Part shown: positions 1 to 7,400 of the stretch, piece by piece | How positions within the stretch are numbered: the first letter of the stretch is position 1 | Layout of the letters: every line of letters begins with the position of its first letter | Assembly (NCBI RefSeq): GCF_001468395.1 | Contig: NZ_LNSG01000010.1 | Coordinates: 1 to 64,000 of the forward strand | DNA length: 64,000 nt | Direction of reading: 5' to 3' | Source: Sphingopyxis sp. H073 | GTDB lineage: Bacteria > Pseudomonadota > Alphaproteobacteria > Sphingomonadales > Sphingomonadaceae | Position numbers and translations under genes: made by a program | The notes under the pieces: model-generated | The model's input: only the letters and a program-made list of their open reading frames with translations | Database searches by the model: none | What the model was told of the DNA's origin: nothing

Positions 1-109
1 ACTGGCGGCGCGTCGCCACGCGCTACGATCGGTGCCCGAAGGCCTTCTTCTCCGCCGTAGCCCTCGCCGCTACAGTCATCTTCTGGCTCTGATCAATGAT
101 TCCTGACCC
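1..109 (+). mobile_element. Right end of an IS5-family (IS427-group) insertion sequence, copy A
   Basis: The window opens inside an insertion sequence. It holds the last codons of the transposase and then a terminal inverted repeat ending in TCCTGACCC at 101-109. Reverse-complemented, this end (GGGTCAGGA, then ATCATTGATCAGAG) matches the left end of a second copy at 5099 (GGGTCAGGA, then CCCATTGATTTGAG). Both ends are flanked by TA(G), as expected for IS427-group targets. The rest of the element lies outside the window. Confidence 0.85.
3..92 (+). CDS. IS5-family transposase, C-terminal fragment (cut by window edge)
   Basis: The frame starting at base 3 reads through 29 residues to TGA at 90-92. 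The tail WRRVATRYDRC followed by a hydrophobic ALAATVIFWL end is the recognisable C-terminus of the DDE transposase second frame in IS427-group IS5 elements. The N-terminal part lies upstream of the window. It probably belongs to the same subfamily as the N-terminal fragment at 5163, but the two do not overlap, so this cannot be tested here. Confidence 0.8.
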   Translation, partial: WRRVATRYDRCPKAFFSAVALAATVIFWL

Positions 110-1284
110 TAGCGCTTCCCTCCGAACAATTGCCGCCCAGCCAAATCGAGCATGATTTCCTCGCTGCCGCCGCCGATCGCGTTGACGCGCACTTCGCGGT
201 AGATGCGTTCGACCTTGCTGCCGGTGATGTAGGAGGCGCCGCCGAGAATCTGCGCCGCCTCGCGCGCGACGGCTTCGAGCATCCGCGTCGCCTGCACCTT
301 TAGCATCGCGAAGTCGGCGGGGCGGTCCTTGCCCTCCTTGACCTGCCAGGCGCAAAGGTCGACCCATGCCTGCGTCGCCTCGATCTGGCGTTCCATGTCG
401 GCGAGCTTGATGCGGATCGACTGGTGGCCGACGAGCGGACGCCCAAAGGTCTCGCGTTGCTGCGCCCATTCGGCGGCCTCGGCCATCGCGACGCGCGCCA
501 TCGCGCAGCAACCCATCGCCATGCCGAGGCGCTCGCTGTTGAAATTGCGCATGATGCCGATGAAGCCGCCATTCTCGGGACCGATCAGATTTTCGGCGGG
601 GACGCGGACGTCGCTGAAGTGGATCGCGGCGGTGTCGCTGCAGCGCCAGCCCATCTTGTCGAGCCGCGTGCGCTCGACGCCGGGGCTCTCCATGTCGATC
701 AGCAACAGCGAGATGCCCGCGGCGCCGGGGCCGCCGGTGCGCACGGCGCAGGTCAGCCAGTCGGCGCGCATGCCGCTGGTGATGAACATCTTGCCGCCGT
801 TGACCAGGTAGGAGTCGCCGTCGCGCACCGCGGTCGTCTTGAGGTTCGCGACGTCGCTGCCGCCGCCCGCCTCGGTGATGCCGAGCGCGATGATCTTGTC
901 GCCCGCGAGGACCGGAGGCGCGATACGCTGTTTCAGTTCGTCGGAACCGAGGGCAAGGATCGGGGGCAAGCCGATGCCGTGCGTCATCAGCGACGCGCCG
1001 AGTCCGCCCGCGCCCACTGCGGCGAGTTCCTCGGTTAGCACGAGACCGTGGAAATTGTCGAAGCCTTCCGAATGGCCGCCATATTGTTCGGGATAGCGCA
1101 GGCCGAGGATGCCCGCCTCGGCGGCTTTCCGGTGCAGGTCGCGCGGCAATTCGCCCGCGGCCTCCCAGCGGTCGATGTGCGGCGCGATCTCGCGCGCGAC
1201 GAAACGGCGGACGCTTTGCGCCAGCGCGTCGTGGGTTTCGTCATAATAGGGCGAACGCGCGCGCCAGTCGTCGAAGGCCGTCAT
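109..1284 (-). CDS. Acyl-CoA dehydrogenase family protein
   Basis: A 391-residue flavoprotein of the acyl-CoA dehydrogenase superfamily, which oxidises acyl-CoA thioesters to 2-enoyl-CoA with FAD and passes electrons to ETF. The order is an N-terminal helical domain, the beta-domain motif ITEAGGGSD, a middle FFSDVRVP-like strand (here IHFSDVRVPAENLIG) and a C-terminal helical domain with QILGGASYI and the AIGGGSEEIM end. The ATG at 1284 fits the family; a longer reading frame upstream has no similarity. No Shine-Dalgarno is evident before the ATG, and a LiuR-like palindrome lies 19 bp upstream. The TAG stop at 109-111 sits exactly at the end of the IS, so the insertion may have supplied or preserved the stop. 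The substrate is unknown. Confidence 0.93.
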   Translation of the reverse strand: MTAFDDWRARSPYYDETHDALAQSVRRFVAREIAPHIDRWEAAGELPRDLHRKAAEAGILGLRYPEQYGGHSEGFDNFHGLVLTEELAAVGAGGLGASLMTHGIGLPPILALGSDELKQRIAPPVLAGDKIIALGITEAGGGSDVANLKTTAVRDGDSYLVNGGKMFITSGMRADWLTCAVRTGGPGAAGISLLLIDMESPGVERTRLDKMGWRCSDTAAIHFSDVRVPAENLIGPENGGFIGIMRNFNSERLGMAMGCCAMARVAMAEAAEWAQQRETFGRPLVGHQSIRIKLADMERQIEATQAWVDLCAWQVKEGKDRPADFAMLKVQATRMLEAVAREAAQILGGASYITGSKVERIYREVRVNAIGGGSEEIMLDLAGRQLFGGKR

Positions 1285-1303
1285 CGCGCGATGCTGCGCG
1301 GGG

Positions 1304-1319
1304 TTTACGCGAACGTCAA
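1304..1319 (-). promoter_or_regulatory. LiuR-like (MerR-family) palindromic site upstream of the acyl-CoA dehydrogenase
   Basis: On the minus strand this reads TTGACGTTCGCGTAAA, an imperfect palindrome with ACGT-type half-sites. It matches 13 of 16 positions of the site at 59475-59490, upstream of the other acyl-CoA dehydrogenase operon. The pattern resembles described binding sites of LiuR, a MerR-family regulator of branched-chain and acyl-CoA catabolism. TTGACG could also be the -35 box. A -10 17 bp further on would place transcription start at or next to the ATG, so the transcript may be leaderless (inference). Confidence 0.5.
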
Positions 1320-1357
1320 GGCAAGTCTGACCCGTGGGTGCGGCGCAGAAAAAATCG

Positions 1358-1571
1358 CACGCAAAGGCGCAAAGGTGCAAAGAAGAGAGAAAAAAGGGAT
1401 CTCACACAAAGACACAAAGAGGGCGCTGGACGCCAGCAACCGCAGCGCCATAATCACGCGAAGCGCCTTTATGGCCGCCTGCGGCGACAAGCTGCCATCC
1501 GCGTGGGCGCGCGCCCTCTTTGTGTCTTTGTGTGAGATTTTATTTTCTTCGCGTATTTGCGCCTTTGCGTG
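1358..1571. repeat. Nested inverted-repeat element in the 366-bp gap 1285-1650
   Basis: Two inverted repeats are nested here. The outer 16-bp arms are 1358-1373 and 1556-1571 (CACGCAAAGGCGCAAA and its complement). The inner arms, 27 bp and perfect, are 1400-1426 and 1511-1537 (containing CACAAAGACACAAAGAG and its complement). The 84-bp centre shows no gene. The sequence is purine/pyrimidine-skewed, unlike its neighbours. It looks like a non-coding dispersed palindromic element between two divergent genes; I see no open frame with protein similarity. Confidence 0.8.
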
Positions 1572-1650
1572 AAACAAACCGCACGCCCTCGCGACCTCCC
1601 GCTCCGCCTCGGGCTTGCGCCGTCCGATCAACGCATTAGGGTCGCGCGCC

Positions 1651-2922
1651 ATGAACAAAGCCCCCCTGCTTGTCGGCCTCGCCGCATTCGCCCTGATCTC
1701 CACTCCCACCATGGCGCAAAAGTCGCCCGAGGCGACCGCCGAAGCCGCGCTCAAAAAGGCGCCGGTGTTCGACGGCCATAATGACGTGCCCTGGGCGCTG
1801 CGCGGCCGCGCTGCCAACATGATCAATGATTTCGACTTCGTCGACACGACCGATACCGCGAAGCCCGACGCCGATCCGCCGGTGATCGCGATGCACACCG
1901 ACCTTCGGCGCCTGCGCAAGGGCCATGTCGGGGCGCAATTCTGGTCGGTCTATGTGCCCGCGAACAGCAACGAGCAGCAGGCGGTGCAGCAAACGCTCGA
2001 ACAGATCGACGTCACCAAACGGCTCGTCGCGCGCTACCCGAACGACCTTGCGCTCGCGGCCAATTCGGCCGAGCTTGAAAAGGCGATGAAGGCGGGCAAG
2101 ATCGCCGGGATGATGGGGATGGAGGGCGGCCAGTCGATCGGCTCGTCACTCGCCGTGCTGCGCCAGATGTATGATCTCGGGGCGCGCTACATGACGCTGA
2201 CGCACTCGAAGAACATCCCGTGGGCCGACAGCGCGACCGACGCGCCCGCGCTCGATGGCCTCAACGATTTCGGTCGGCAGGTCGTGCGCGAGATGAACCG
2301 CATCGGCATGATCGTCGACCTGAGCCATGTCAGCGAAGCCACGATGAAGGACGCGCTGGAGGTTGCGAAGGCGCCGGTGATGTTCAGCCATTCGGGGGTG
2401 CGCGCGGTGAACCCGCATCCGCGCAACGTCCCCGACAGTGTGCTGCCGCTCGTCAAGGCGAATGGCGGGATCGTGATGGTCGTCCTGCTGCCGAGCTTCC
2501 TCGACGCCGATGTCCGCGCGCAGGGGCTTGCGCGCACGGCCGAGGAGGCGCGGCTGAAGGCGCTCTATCCGGGCGATCCGGCGGCAGCGAAGGCCGCGTT
2601 GCAGGCATGGGATGCCGCAAACCCGGTGCCGAAGACCAATGTGCAGAAGGTCGCCGACCATATCGACCATATCAAGACGATGATCGGGGTCGATCATATC
2701 GGGCTCGGCGGCGATTATGACGGGATGGATTCGGCGCCGGTCGGGATGGAGGATGTGTCGGGATACCCCGCGCTGTTCACCGAGCTTGCGAAGCGTGGCT
2801 ATTCGCAGGCCGATCTCGAAAAGATCGCCAGCGGCAACATGCTGCGCGTGCTGAAGGCGGTCGAGGCCTATGCGGCAAGCCAGAAAGGCCAGCCGCCGAT
2901 CGAGACGCCGGTCGCGAAATAG
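1651..2922 (+). CDS. Membrane dipeptidase (peptidase family M19), exported
   Basis: A 423-residue zinc metallopeptidase of the M19 (renal dipeptidase) family, which cleaves dipeptides and related amide bonds, predicted to be periplasmic. The first ~23 residues (MNKAPLLVGLAAFALISTP) form a signal peptide ending near TMAQ. Family motifs are present: HNDVPW near residue 48 (first zinc His/Asp), the bridging glutamate in GMEGG near 160, IVDLSHVS near 230, SHSGVRAV near 254, and DHIGLGGDYDGMD near 350. The start at 1651 was chosen because the signal peptide begins there; an in-frame upstream ATG only adds an unrelated basic stretch. It appears monocistronic. Confidence 0.93.
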   Translation: MNKAPLLVGLAAFALISTPTMAQKSPEATAEAALKKAPVFDGHNDVPWALRGRAANMINDFDFVDTTDTAKPDADPPVIAMHTDLRRLRKGHVGAQFWSVYVPANSNEQQAVQQTLEQIDVTKRLVARYPNDLALAANSAELEKAMKAGKIAGMMGMEGGQSIGSSLAVLRQMYDLGARYMTLTHSKNIPWADSATDAPALDGLNDFGRQVVREMNRIGMIVDLSHVSEATMKDALEVAKAPVMFSHSGVRAVNPHPRNVPDSVLPLVKANGGIVMVVLLPSFLDADVRAQGLARTAEEARLKALYPGDPAAAKAALQAWDAANPVPKTNVQKVADHIDHIKTMIGVDHIGLGGDYDGMDSAPVGMEDVSGYPALFTELAKRGYSQADLEKIASGNMLRVLKAVEAYAASQKGQPPIETPVAK

Positions 2923-2925
2923 AGG

Positions 2926-3333
2926 CTAGCGGCGGCGGAACGGCCAGTCGGTCGCGCCGCTCGCCCACAGCGCCCACCAGATGATTAGCGGCTGCAGCGC
3001 GAGGCGCGGGCCGTGGTACCACCAGCTCAGCGTCTCGCCATTGATCGCGACGTTCGCAAGCGCATGGTGAAAGTTCGCGGGCCAGACGCAGAGTGCATAG
3101 AGGGCGAGGCCCCAGCCCGCGGCCTTGCGCGTCTGCGGGACCATCAGCCCGAGTGCGCCCGCCAGCTCGGCAACGCCGGTCGCGGCGACGACGAATTGGG
3201 GCTGCGGTACCCACTCCGGCGTGATCGCAAGGAAGGGCGCGGGCGTCGCGAGATGGCGATAGCCCGCATAGCCATAGGCAAGCGCCAGCAGCCAACGCAG
3301 CAATGCGCGGATGCCGTCCCGGTCGGGGCTCAC
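2926..3333 (-). CDS. DoxX-like small membrane protein
   Basis: A 135-residue hydrophobic protein with about four membrane segments (WLLALAYGYAGYRHL, FVVAATGVAELAGALGLMV, WGLALYALCVWPANF, LIIWWALWAS). The pattern, including the PxxW/F motif after the first helix and the GVAELAGALGL second helix, fits the DoxX/DoxD-like family, often linked to redox or thiol metabolism but without a defined reaction. It overlaps the upstream flavoprotein gene by 4 bp (ATGA), so the two are probably co-translated. Confidence 0.8.
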   Translation of the reverse strand: MSPDRDGIRALLRWLLALAYGYAGYRHLATPAPFLAITPEWVPQPQFVVAATGVAELAGALGLMVPQTRKAAGWGLALYALCVWPANFHHALANVAINGETLSWWYHGPRLALQPLIIWWALWASGATDWPFRRR

Positions 3334-4622
3334 CGTCGGATTGCGGCGAGCATCGCCTCGACGCTGGTGAACTTCTCGCGCGGGTTGCCGTCGAGCGCGG
3401 CCGCGATTTCGGCCGCTTCGATCTTGCGCCAGTCGCGGAAGGTGACGGGCACGATATCGCGGCTCGCGAGCAGCGCGTCGAGCCCGGCGCGCCCCGCCTT
3501 GCCCGCGCCGCGCCCGATGTCCTCCAGCACCATTTCGGCGATGCGGGCACCGTCGGGCTTGTTCGTCCCGATCGTCCCCGACGGGCCGCGCCGGGCCCAG
3601 CCCACCGCATAGAGCCCGGAAAGCACCCGCCCCTCGTCGCTCGCGAAGCGGCCGCGGCCATGCTCATAGGGGACACCGGGGATCGGCGGGGTCTGATAGC
3701 CGATGCAGCTGATCACCAGCCCCGCGTCGATCGCATAGGTTTCGCCGGTGCCGTGGCTGCGCAGGTCGGCGTCGAGCGTCGTGCGTTCGACGATCACGCG
3801 CTCGACACGCCCGTCTCCCTCGATCCGGACGGGCATCGCAAAGAAATCGAACTCGATCGTCACCGGCTTTGCGACCGGGTTGGCCGCGAAGCTGCGGAGG
3901 TGTGTCACCGACTTGCGCATCCCGGGTTCGAGCATGGCGTCGTCGCCTTCGTCGGGAAGGTCGGCGGGGTCGACGCGCGGGCTGGCGCGTTCGAGATGGC
4001 CGAGTTCGCCAAGTTCCTTGGGGGTCATGGCGATCTGGTGCGGGCCGCGGCGCCCGAGGATGTGGATCTCGCGCACCGCGCTGTCGGAAAGCGCCGCGCG
4101 GGCGTGCGACACGATATCGCTGCCCGCGAACTCCTCCGGGGTCTTGGCAAGGATGCGGGCGACGTCGAGCGCGACATTGCCGTTGCCGACGACCACAACG
4201 CCAGGGGCATCGAGCGACGGATCGAGCTTCGCGAAATCGGGATGGCCGTTGTACCAGCCCACGAAGGCCGCGCTGCCGATCACCCCCGGCAGCGAGGCGC
4301 CGGGGATGTCGAGCGGACGGTCGTGTGGGGCGCCGGTCGCCAGCACCACGGCGTCATAGAGGCTCGTCAATTCATCGATGCTGACGTCGGTGCCGACCGA
4401 GACATGGCCGACGAAGCGGACGTTGTCGGTGAGCGCGACGCCTTCGTAGCGGCGCGACACCGCCTTGATCGACTGGTGATCGGGGGCGACGCCGGTGCGG
4501 ATCAGGCCATAGGGAACGGGCAACCTGTCGATGACGTCGATCGCGATATCGTCGGCTTTCTGCAATGCTTCGGCGGTATAATATCCTGCCGGACCCGACC
4601 CGACGATCGCGACATGACGCAT
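3330..4622 (-). CDS. FAD-dependent ferredoxin--NADP+ reductase (FprA / adrenodoxin-reductase type)
   Basis: A 430-residue two-dinucleotide-binding flavoprotein. The FAD motif GSGPAGYYTAEAL is at residues ~9-21, the DRLPVPYGLIRTGVAPDH signature of the adrenodoxin reductase/FprA group at ~32-49, the NADP motif GNGNVALDVARIL at ~147-160, and the C-terminal ARRGPSGTIGTN block, where FAD and NADP domains meet, near 345. These enzymes move electrons between NADPH and ferredoxins. The ATG at 4622 follows GGAGG at a good distance; the in-frame TTG one codon earlier is less likely. It overlaps the DoxX-like gene by 4 bp and reads away from tRNA-Gln. Confidence 0.9.
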   Translation of the reverse strand: MRHVAIVGSGPAGYYTAEALQKADDIAIDVIDRLPVPYGLIRTGVAPDHQSIKAVSRRYEGVALTDNVRFVGHVSVGTDVSIDELTSLYDAVVLATGAPHDRPLDIPGASLPGVIGSAAFVGWYNGHPDFAKLDPSLDAPGVVVVGNGNVALDVARILAKTPEEFAGSDIVSHARAALSDSAVREIHILGRRGPHQIAMTPKELGELGHLERASPRVDPADLPDEGDDAMLEPGMRKSVTHLRSFAANPVAKPVTIEFDFFAMPVRIEGDGRVERVIVERTTLDADLRSHGTGETYAIDAGLVISCIGYQTPPIPGVPYEHGRGRFASDEGRVLSGLYAVGWARRGPSGTIGTNKPDGARIAEMVLEDIGRGAGKAGRAGLDALLASRDIVPVTFRDWRKIEAAEIAAALDGNPREKFTSVEAMLAAIRR

Positions 4623-4777
4623 CAACCCACCTCCATGTGCGGGGTCTGCGCCAGGGCGCGGCCCCTCTTGTTATGGCGCGATGCTAGCGGCGAAATGCCG
4701 GAGGGCAAGCGGGCTGTTGCAAATCGACGCAGCGGCCTTGACAGGACGGCCACGCAATCATATTGCGCCCGCCTCGT

Positions 4778-4851
4778 TGCCCCGTCGTCTAATGGTAAGA
4801 CTACGGATTCTGATTCCGTCTATTGAGGTTCGAATCCTCACGGGGCATCCA
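4778..4851 (+). tRNA. tRNA-Gln (anticodon CTG)
   Basis: A complete 74-nt cloverleaf. The acceptor stem TGCCCCG pairs with CGGGGCA (4841-4847). The D-arm is GTC..GAC, the anticodon stem ACGGA/TCCGT holds the loop TTCTGAT with anticodon CTG, and the T-arm TGAGG/CCTCA encloses TTCGAAT. The 3' CCA is encoded (4849-4851). Its 3' end is duplicated 24.7 kb downstream, which marks it as the likely integration site of the island. Confidence 0.97.
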
Positions 4852-4852
4852 G
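4828..4852 (+). other. Probable attL: 3' end of tRNA-Gln repeated at the far end of the island
   Basis: The 25 bases covering the T-arm end, acceptor stem and CCA of tRNA-Gln match 29520-29544 in the same orientation at 22 of 25 positions. The last 15 bases (TCACGGGGCATCCAG) are identical. Integrases of tRNA-targeting islands commonly leave such a direct repeat, with the functional tRNA at one end and a 3' fragment at the other. Confidence 0.65.
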
Positions 4853-5098
4853 AACCATGTCAGATTTCATCTGAAGCCGCTCATAATTTCTTAGATGAGC
4901 GATTCTCTCCTATCCCGTTGAGATTTACCCCGCAATTTTCAGATTTGCAGAGGTGTGGGGTAGATGGCAGATTTATGCCATTTAGGGAGCCCGGCGGAGA
5001 CTGCATTCAGCGATTCAAGGTGCCAACCGTCGAGTTTCACCAATGCTATTCGCTCCATTTAAGACGATGGCCCGAGACGCATATGCCCGCGGTACCTA
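4852..5098. other. Gap between tRNA-Gln and IS copy B; nothing recognised
   Basis: About 247 bp where an island integrase would normally start. It is somewhat richer in A and T than its surroundings. Stop codons break all frames except one long plus-strand frame that also runs through the tRNA and has no recognisable similarity. I found no integrase motif (R..HxxR..Y) on either strand. The integrase may have been lost in the deletions that also damaged the IS and the GH3 gene. Confidence 0.5.
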
Positions 5099-5400
5099 GG
5101 GTCAGGACCCATTGATTTGAGCAGGCCGCTGTGATTCAGGCTCACTGTGAGGAGCCTGACTGATGAGTGATTTGTATTGGCTGACTGACGAGCAGATGGC
5201 GCGTCTTCAGCCGTATTTTCCGAAGAGCCATGGCCGGGAGCGCGTCGATGACCGGCGGGTTTTGAGCGGCATCATCTTCGTCAATCGTAATGGGCTGAGG
5301 TGGCGGGATGCGCCGAGAGAATATGGCCCGGCAAAGACGCTCTACAATCGCTGGAAGCGGTGGAGCGACAAGGGCATCTTCATCCGCATGATGGAGGGCT
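5099..5400 (+). mobile_element. Left end of an IS5-family (IS427-group) element, copy B, truncated
   Basis: The left terminal repeat starts GGGTCAGGACCC at 5099, preceded by CTA. It is the inverted counterpart of the right end of copy A at 101-109. The first ~240 bp of the transposase gene follow, and then the sequence changes abruptly, near 5400, to a glycoside hydrolase fragment. The second half of the IS and its right terminal repeat are missing. The endpoint is known to about 15 bp. Confidence 0.85.
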
Positions 5401-5453
5401 TCCCGAGGATGCTATTCCCGCAGCGGGCTATGTTCCGGGTATTCCGCGCCTGA
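5163..5453 (+). pseudogene. IS5-family transposase, N-terminal frame, truncated
   Basis: It begins with ATG after GAGGAGCCTGACTG and encodes the typical IS427-group first frame (MSDLYWLTDEQMARLQPYF near the start, then the RRVLSGIIFVNRNGLRWRD block around residues 24-42 and YGPAKTLYNRWKRWSDKG at about 47-64). Similarity ends near residue 80 at MMEGF. The last ~17 codons to the TGA at 5451-5453 read the adjacent GH3 DNA in the wrong frame. In intact elements a second frame carrying the DDE residues follows by programmed frameshifting; it is absent here, so no active transposase can be made. Confidence 0.88.
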
Positions 5454-7400
5454 ATATTCCGGCGCTCAAGGAGACGGATGCCGGGATGGGCGTCTCCTGG
5501 GCCGGCGGTATCAGAAAGGACGGCGCGACGGCATTGCCATCGGCAGTTGCGATGGCATCGAGCTGGAACACGGGCCTGATTGAACTTGGCGGCCGAATGA
5601 TCGGCGGAGAAGCGCGCGCAAAGGGTTTCAACGTCCTCCTTGCCGGCGGCATGAACTTGGTCCGCGAGCCTCGAAATGGCCGGGTCTTCGAATATTTCGG
5701 CGAAGACCCTCTGCTCGCGGGCGAAATGGCAGGAGCATCGATACGCGGCGTTCAGTCGAATCACGTGATTTCGACGATGAAGCATTTCGCGTTGAACGCG
5801 CAGGAAACGGCTCGAGGGTTTATCGACGTCAGGATTTCGGAAGCCGCAGCCCGCGAGTCCGACCTGCTGTCATTTCAGATCGCCCTGGAGAAGGGGCGCC
5901 CGGGCGCCGTCATGTGCGCATATAACAAGGTGAACGGCCACTATGCCTGCGAAAACGACTGGCTCCTCAACAAGGTGCTCAAGCAGGACTGGGGCTTCAA
6001 AGGCTTTGTCATGTCGGACTGGGGCGGGGTTCACACAATGGATGCGGCGATCAATGGCCTTGATCAGCAATCCGGTTTCCAGCTCGACCCCAAATTATTC
6101 TTCGGCCCCGAACTTGCCGCAGCTGCGGCAAGCGAACCTCGGCTGGCCGCGCGGATCAAGGACATGAACCGGCGCGTGCTTTATGGCATTTATTCCAATG
6201 GGCTCGACCAGAACCCTCCGGTCGTCCAGCCCATCGACTTCGAGGCCAACGGAAAGATTGCCGAAGCAGTGGCGAAAGAAGGCATCGTCCTGCTCCACAA
6301 CCGAGCAAATGCGTTGCCACTGGCCGCGACCGCCAAGAAGATCGCGGTCATCGGCGGTTATGCGGATAGCGGCGTGTTGTCGGGCGCGGGATCGTCGCAG
6401 GTGCAGAGCATCGAGGGGCCGGCGGTTGCGGTGCCCATTGGCGGGAGCGGACCATTCGCAGGCCTCTTTTCGCAGGCCTATCATCGTTCCGTTCCGCTCG
6501 AGGCGCTGAAGGCCCGGGCACCCGCAACCAAGTTCGTCTTTCGGGACGGCCGTTACATTACTGACGCGGTTGAAGCTGCGCGCGGAGCCGATGTCGCCAT
6601 CGTCTTCGCCAATCAATGGCGCGGGGAAGGCTCCGACGTGCCCGACCTCAATCTTCCGCAAGGTCAGGATCAGCTGATCGAAGCCGTGGCGGCAGTGAAC
6701 CCCAACACGATCGTCGTATTGCAAACCGGCGGCGCCGTCTTCATGCCTTGGCTTGAGAAAACTGCCGCGGTGGTCGAGGCCTGGTATCCCGGCGCAAGGG
6801 GTGGACCAGCGATCGCATCGGTCCTCTACGGAGACGTCAACCCGTCCGGCCGGCTCCCGGTGACATTCCCGGCCAGCGCGGAGCAGCTTCCCTTTCCCAT
6901 TTTGCCGGGCAGCGACTGGGTCGAGCCCGATCTCATGGGACGGCAGGGGAAGGAACGCGGACTATCCGTCGACTATGATGTCGATGGATCGGATGTGGGA
7001 TATAGGTGGTATAGCCGCAAAGGATATAAACCGCTTTTCCCGTTCGGATACGGGCTGAGCTACACGAAGTTTGCTCACACGGGGCTCCGGCTCTCCGGCA
7101 AGCAGACCGTGACGGCTACCTTCAATGTCAAGAATATCGGGGAAAAGTCCGGCGCTGACGTCGCGCAGCTTTATCTTGTCTCCGCCGCGGGGCAGAAAAA
7201 GTTGCGGTTGCTCGGCTGGAGTAAGGTGAATCTCGCTCCCGGCGCGTCCAAAACCGTGACGGTCACCGTCGACCCGCGACTTCTCGCCGACTGGAAAGAA
7301 GGCGGGTGGCAAATCGCCGGCGGGGCTTATGAGGTCGCTCTCGGAACATCTGCCGCCGATCTTGGACCCGTACAGACCGTGCAGCTGGCATCGCGGCGCT
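5405..7400 (+). pseudogene. Glycoside hydrolase family 3 (beta-glucosidase-like), truncated at the 5' end
   Basis: About 665 codons of a GH3 enzyme are in frame from near 5405: AGYVPGIPRLNIPALKETDAG, then the KHFALNAQE and VMCAYNKVNG blocks, the nucleophile motif VMSDWGG near 6010, the C-terminal GH3 domain (GEGSDVPDLNLP, VVLQTGGAV) and a fibronectin-like end. The signal peptide and roughly the first 60-100 residues expected of this family are missing, replaced by the IS fragment in another frame, so there is no native start. The frame runs past 7400 into antisense permease DNA and stops at 7550-7552, so the native stop is lost too. It is almost certainly inactive. Intact relatives hydrolyse beta-glucosides or xylosides in the periplasm. 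Confidence 0.88.

Noticed and set aside
3303..4826. Plus-strand open frame of 507 codons
   Set aside because: It is antisense to the ferredoxin-NADP reductase-like gene and runs through tRNA-Gln. Composition is that of a GC-rich shadow frame, with no recognisable domain.
4852..5098. Remnant of an island integrase next to tRNA-Gln
   Set aside because: Searched by eye in all frames for the tyrosine-recombinase motifs; none seen. The gap is too short and too broken by stops to support a call.
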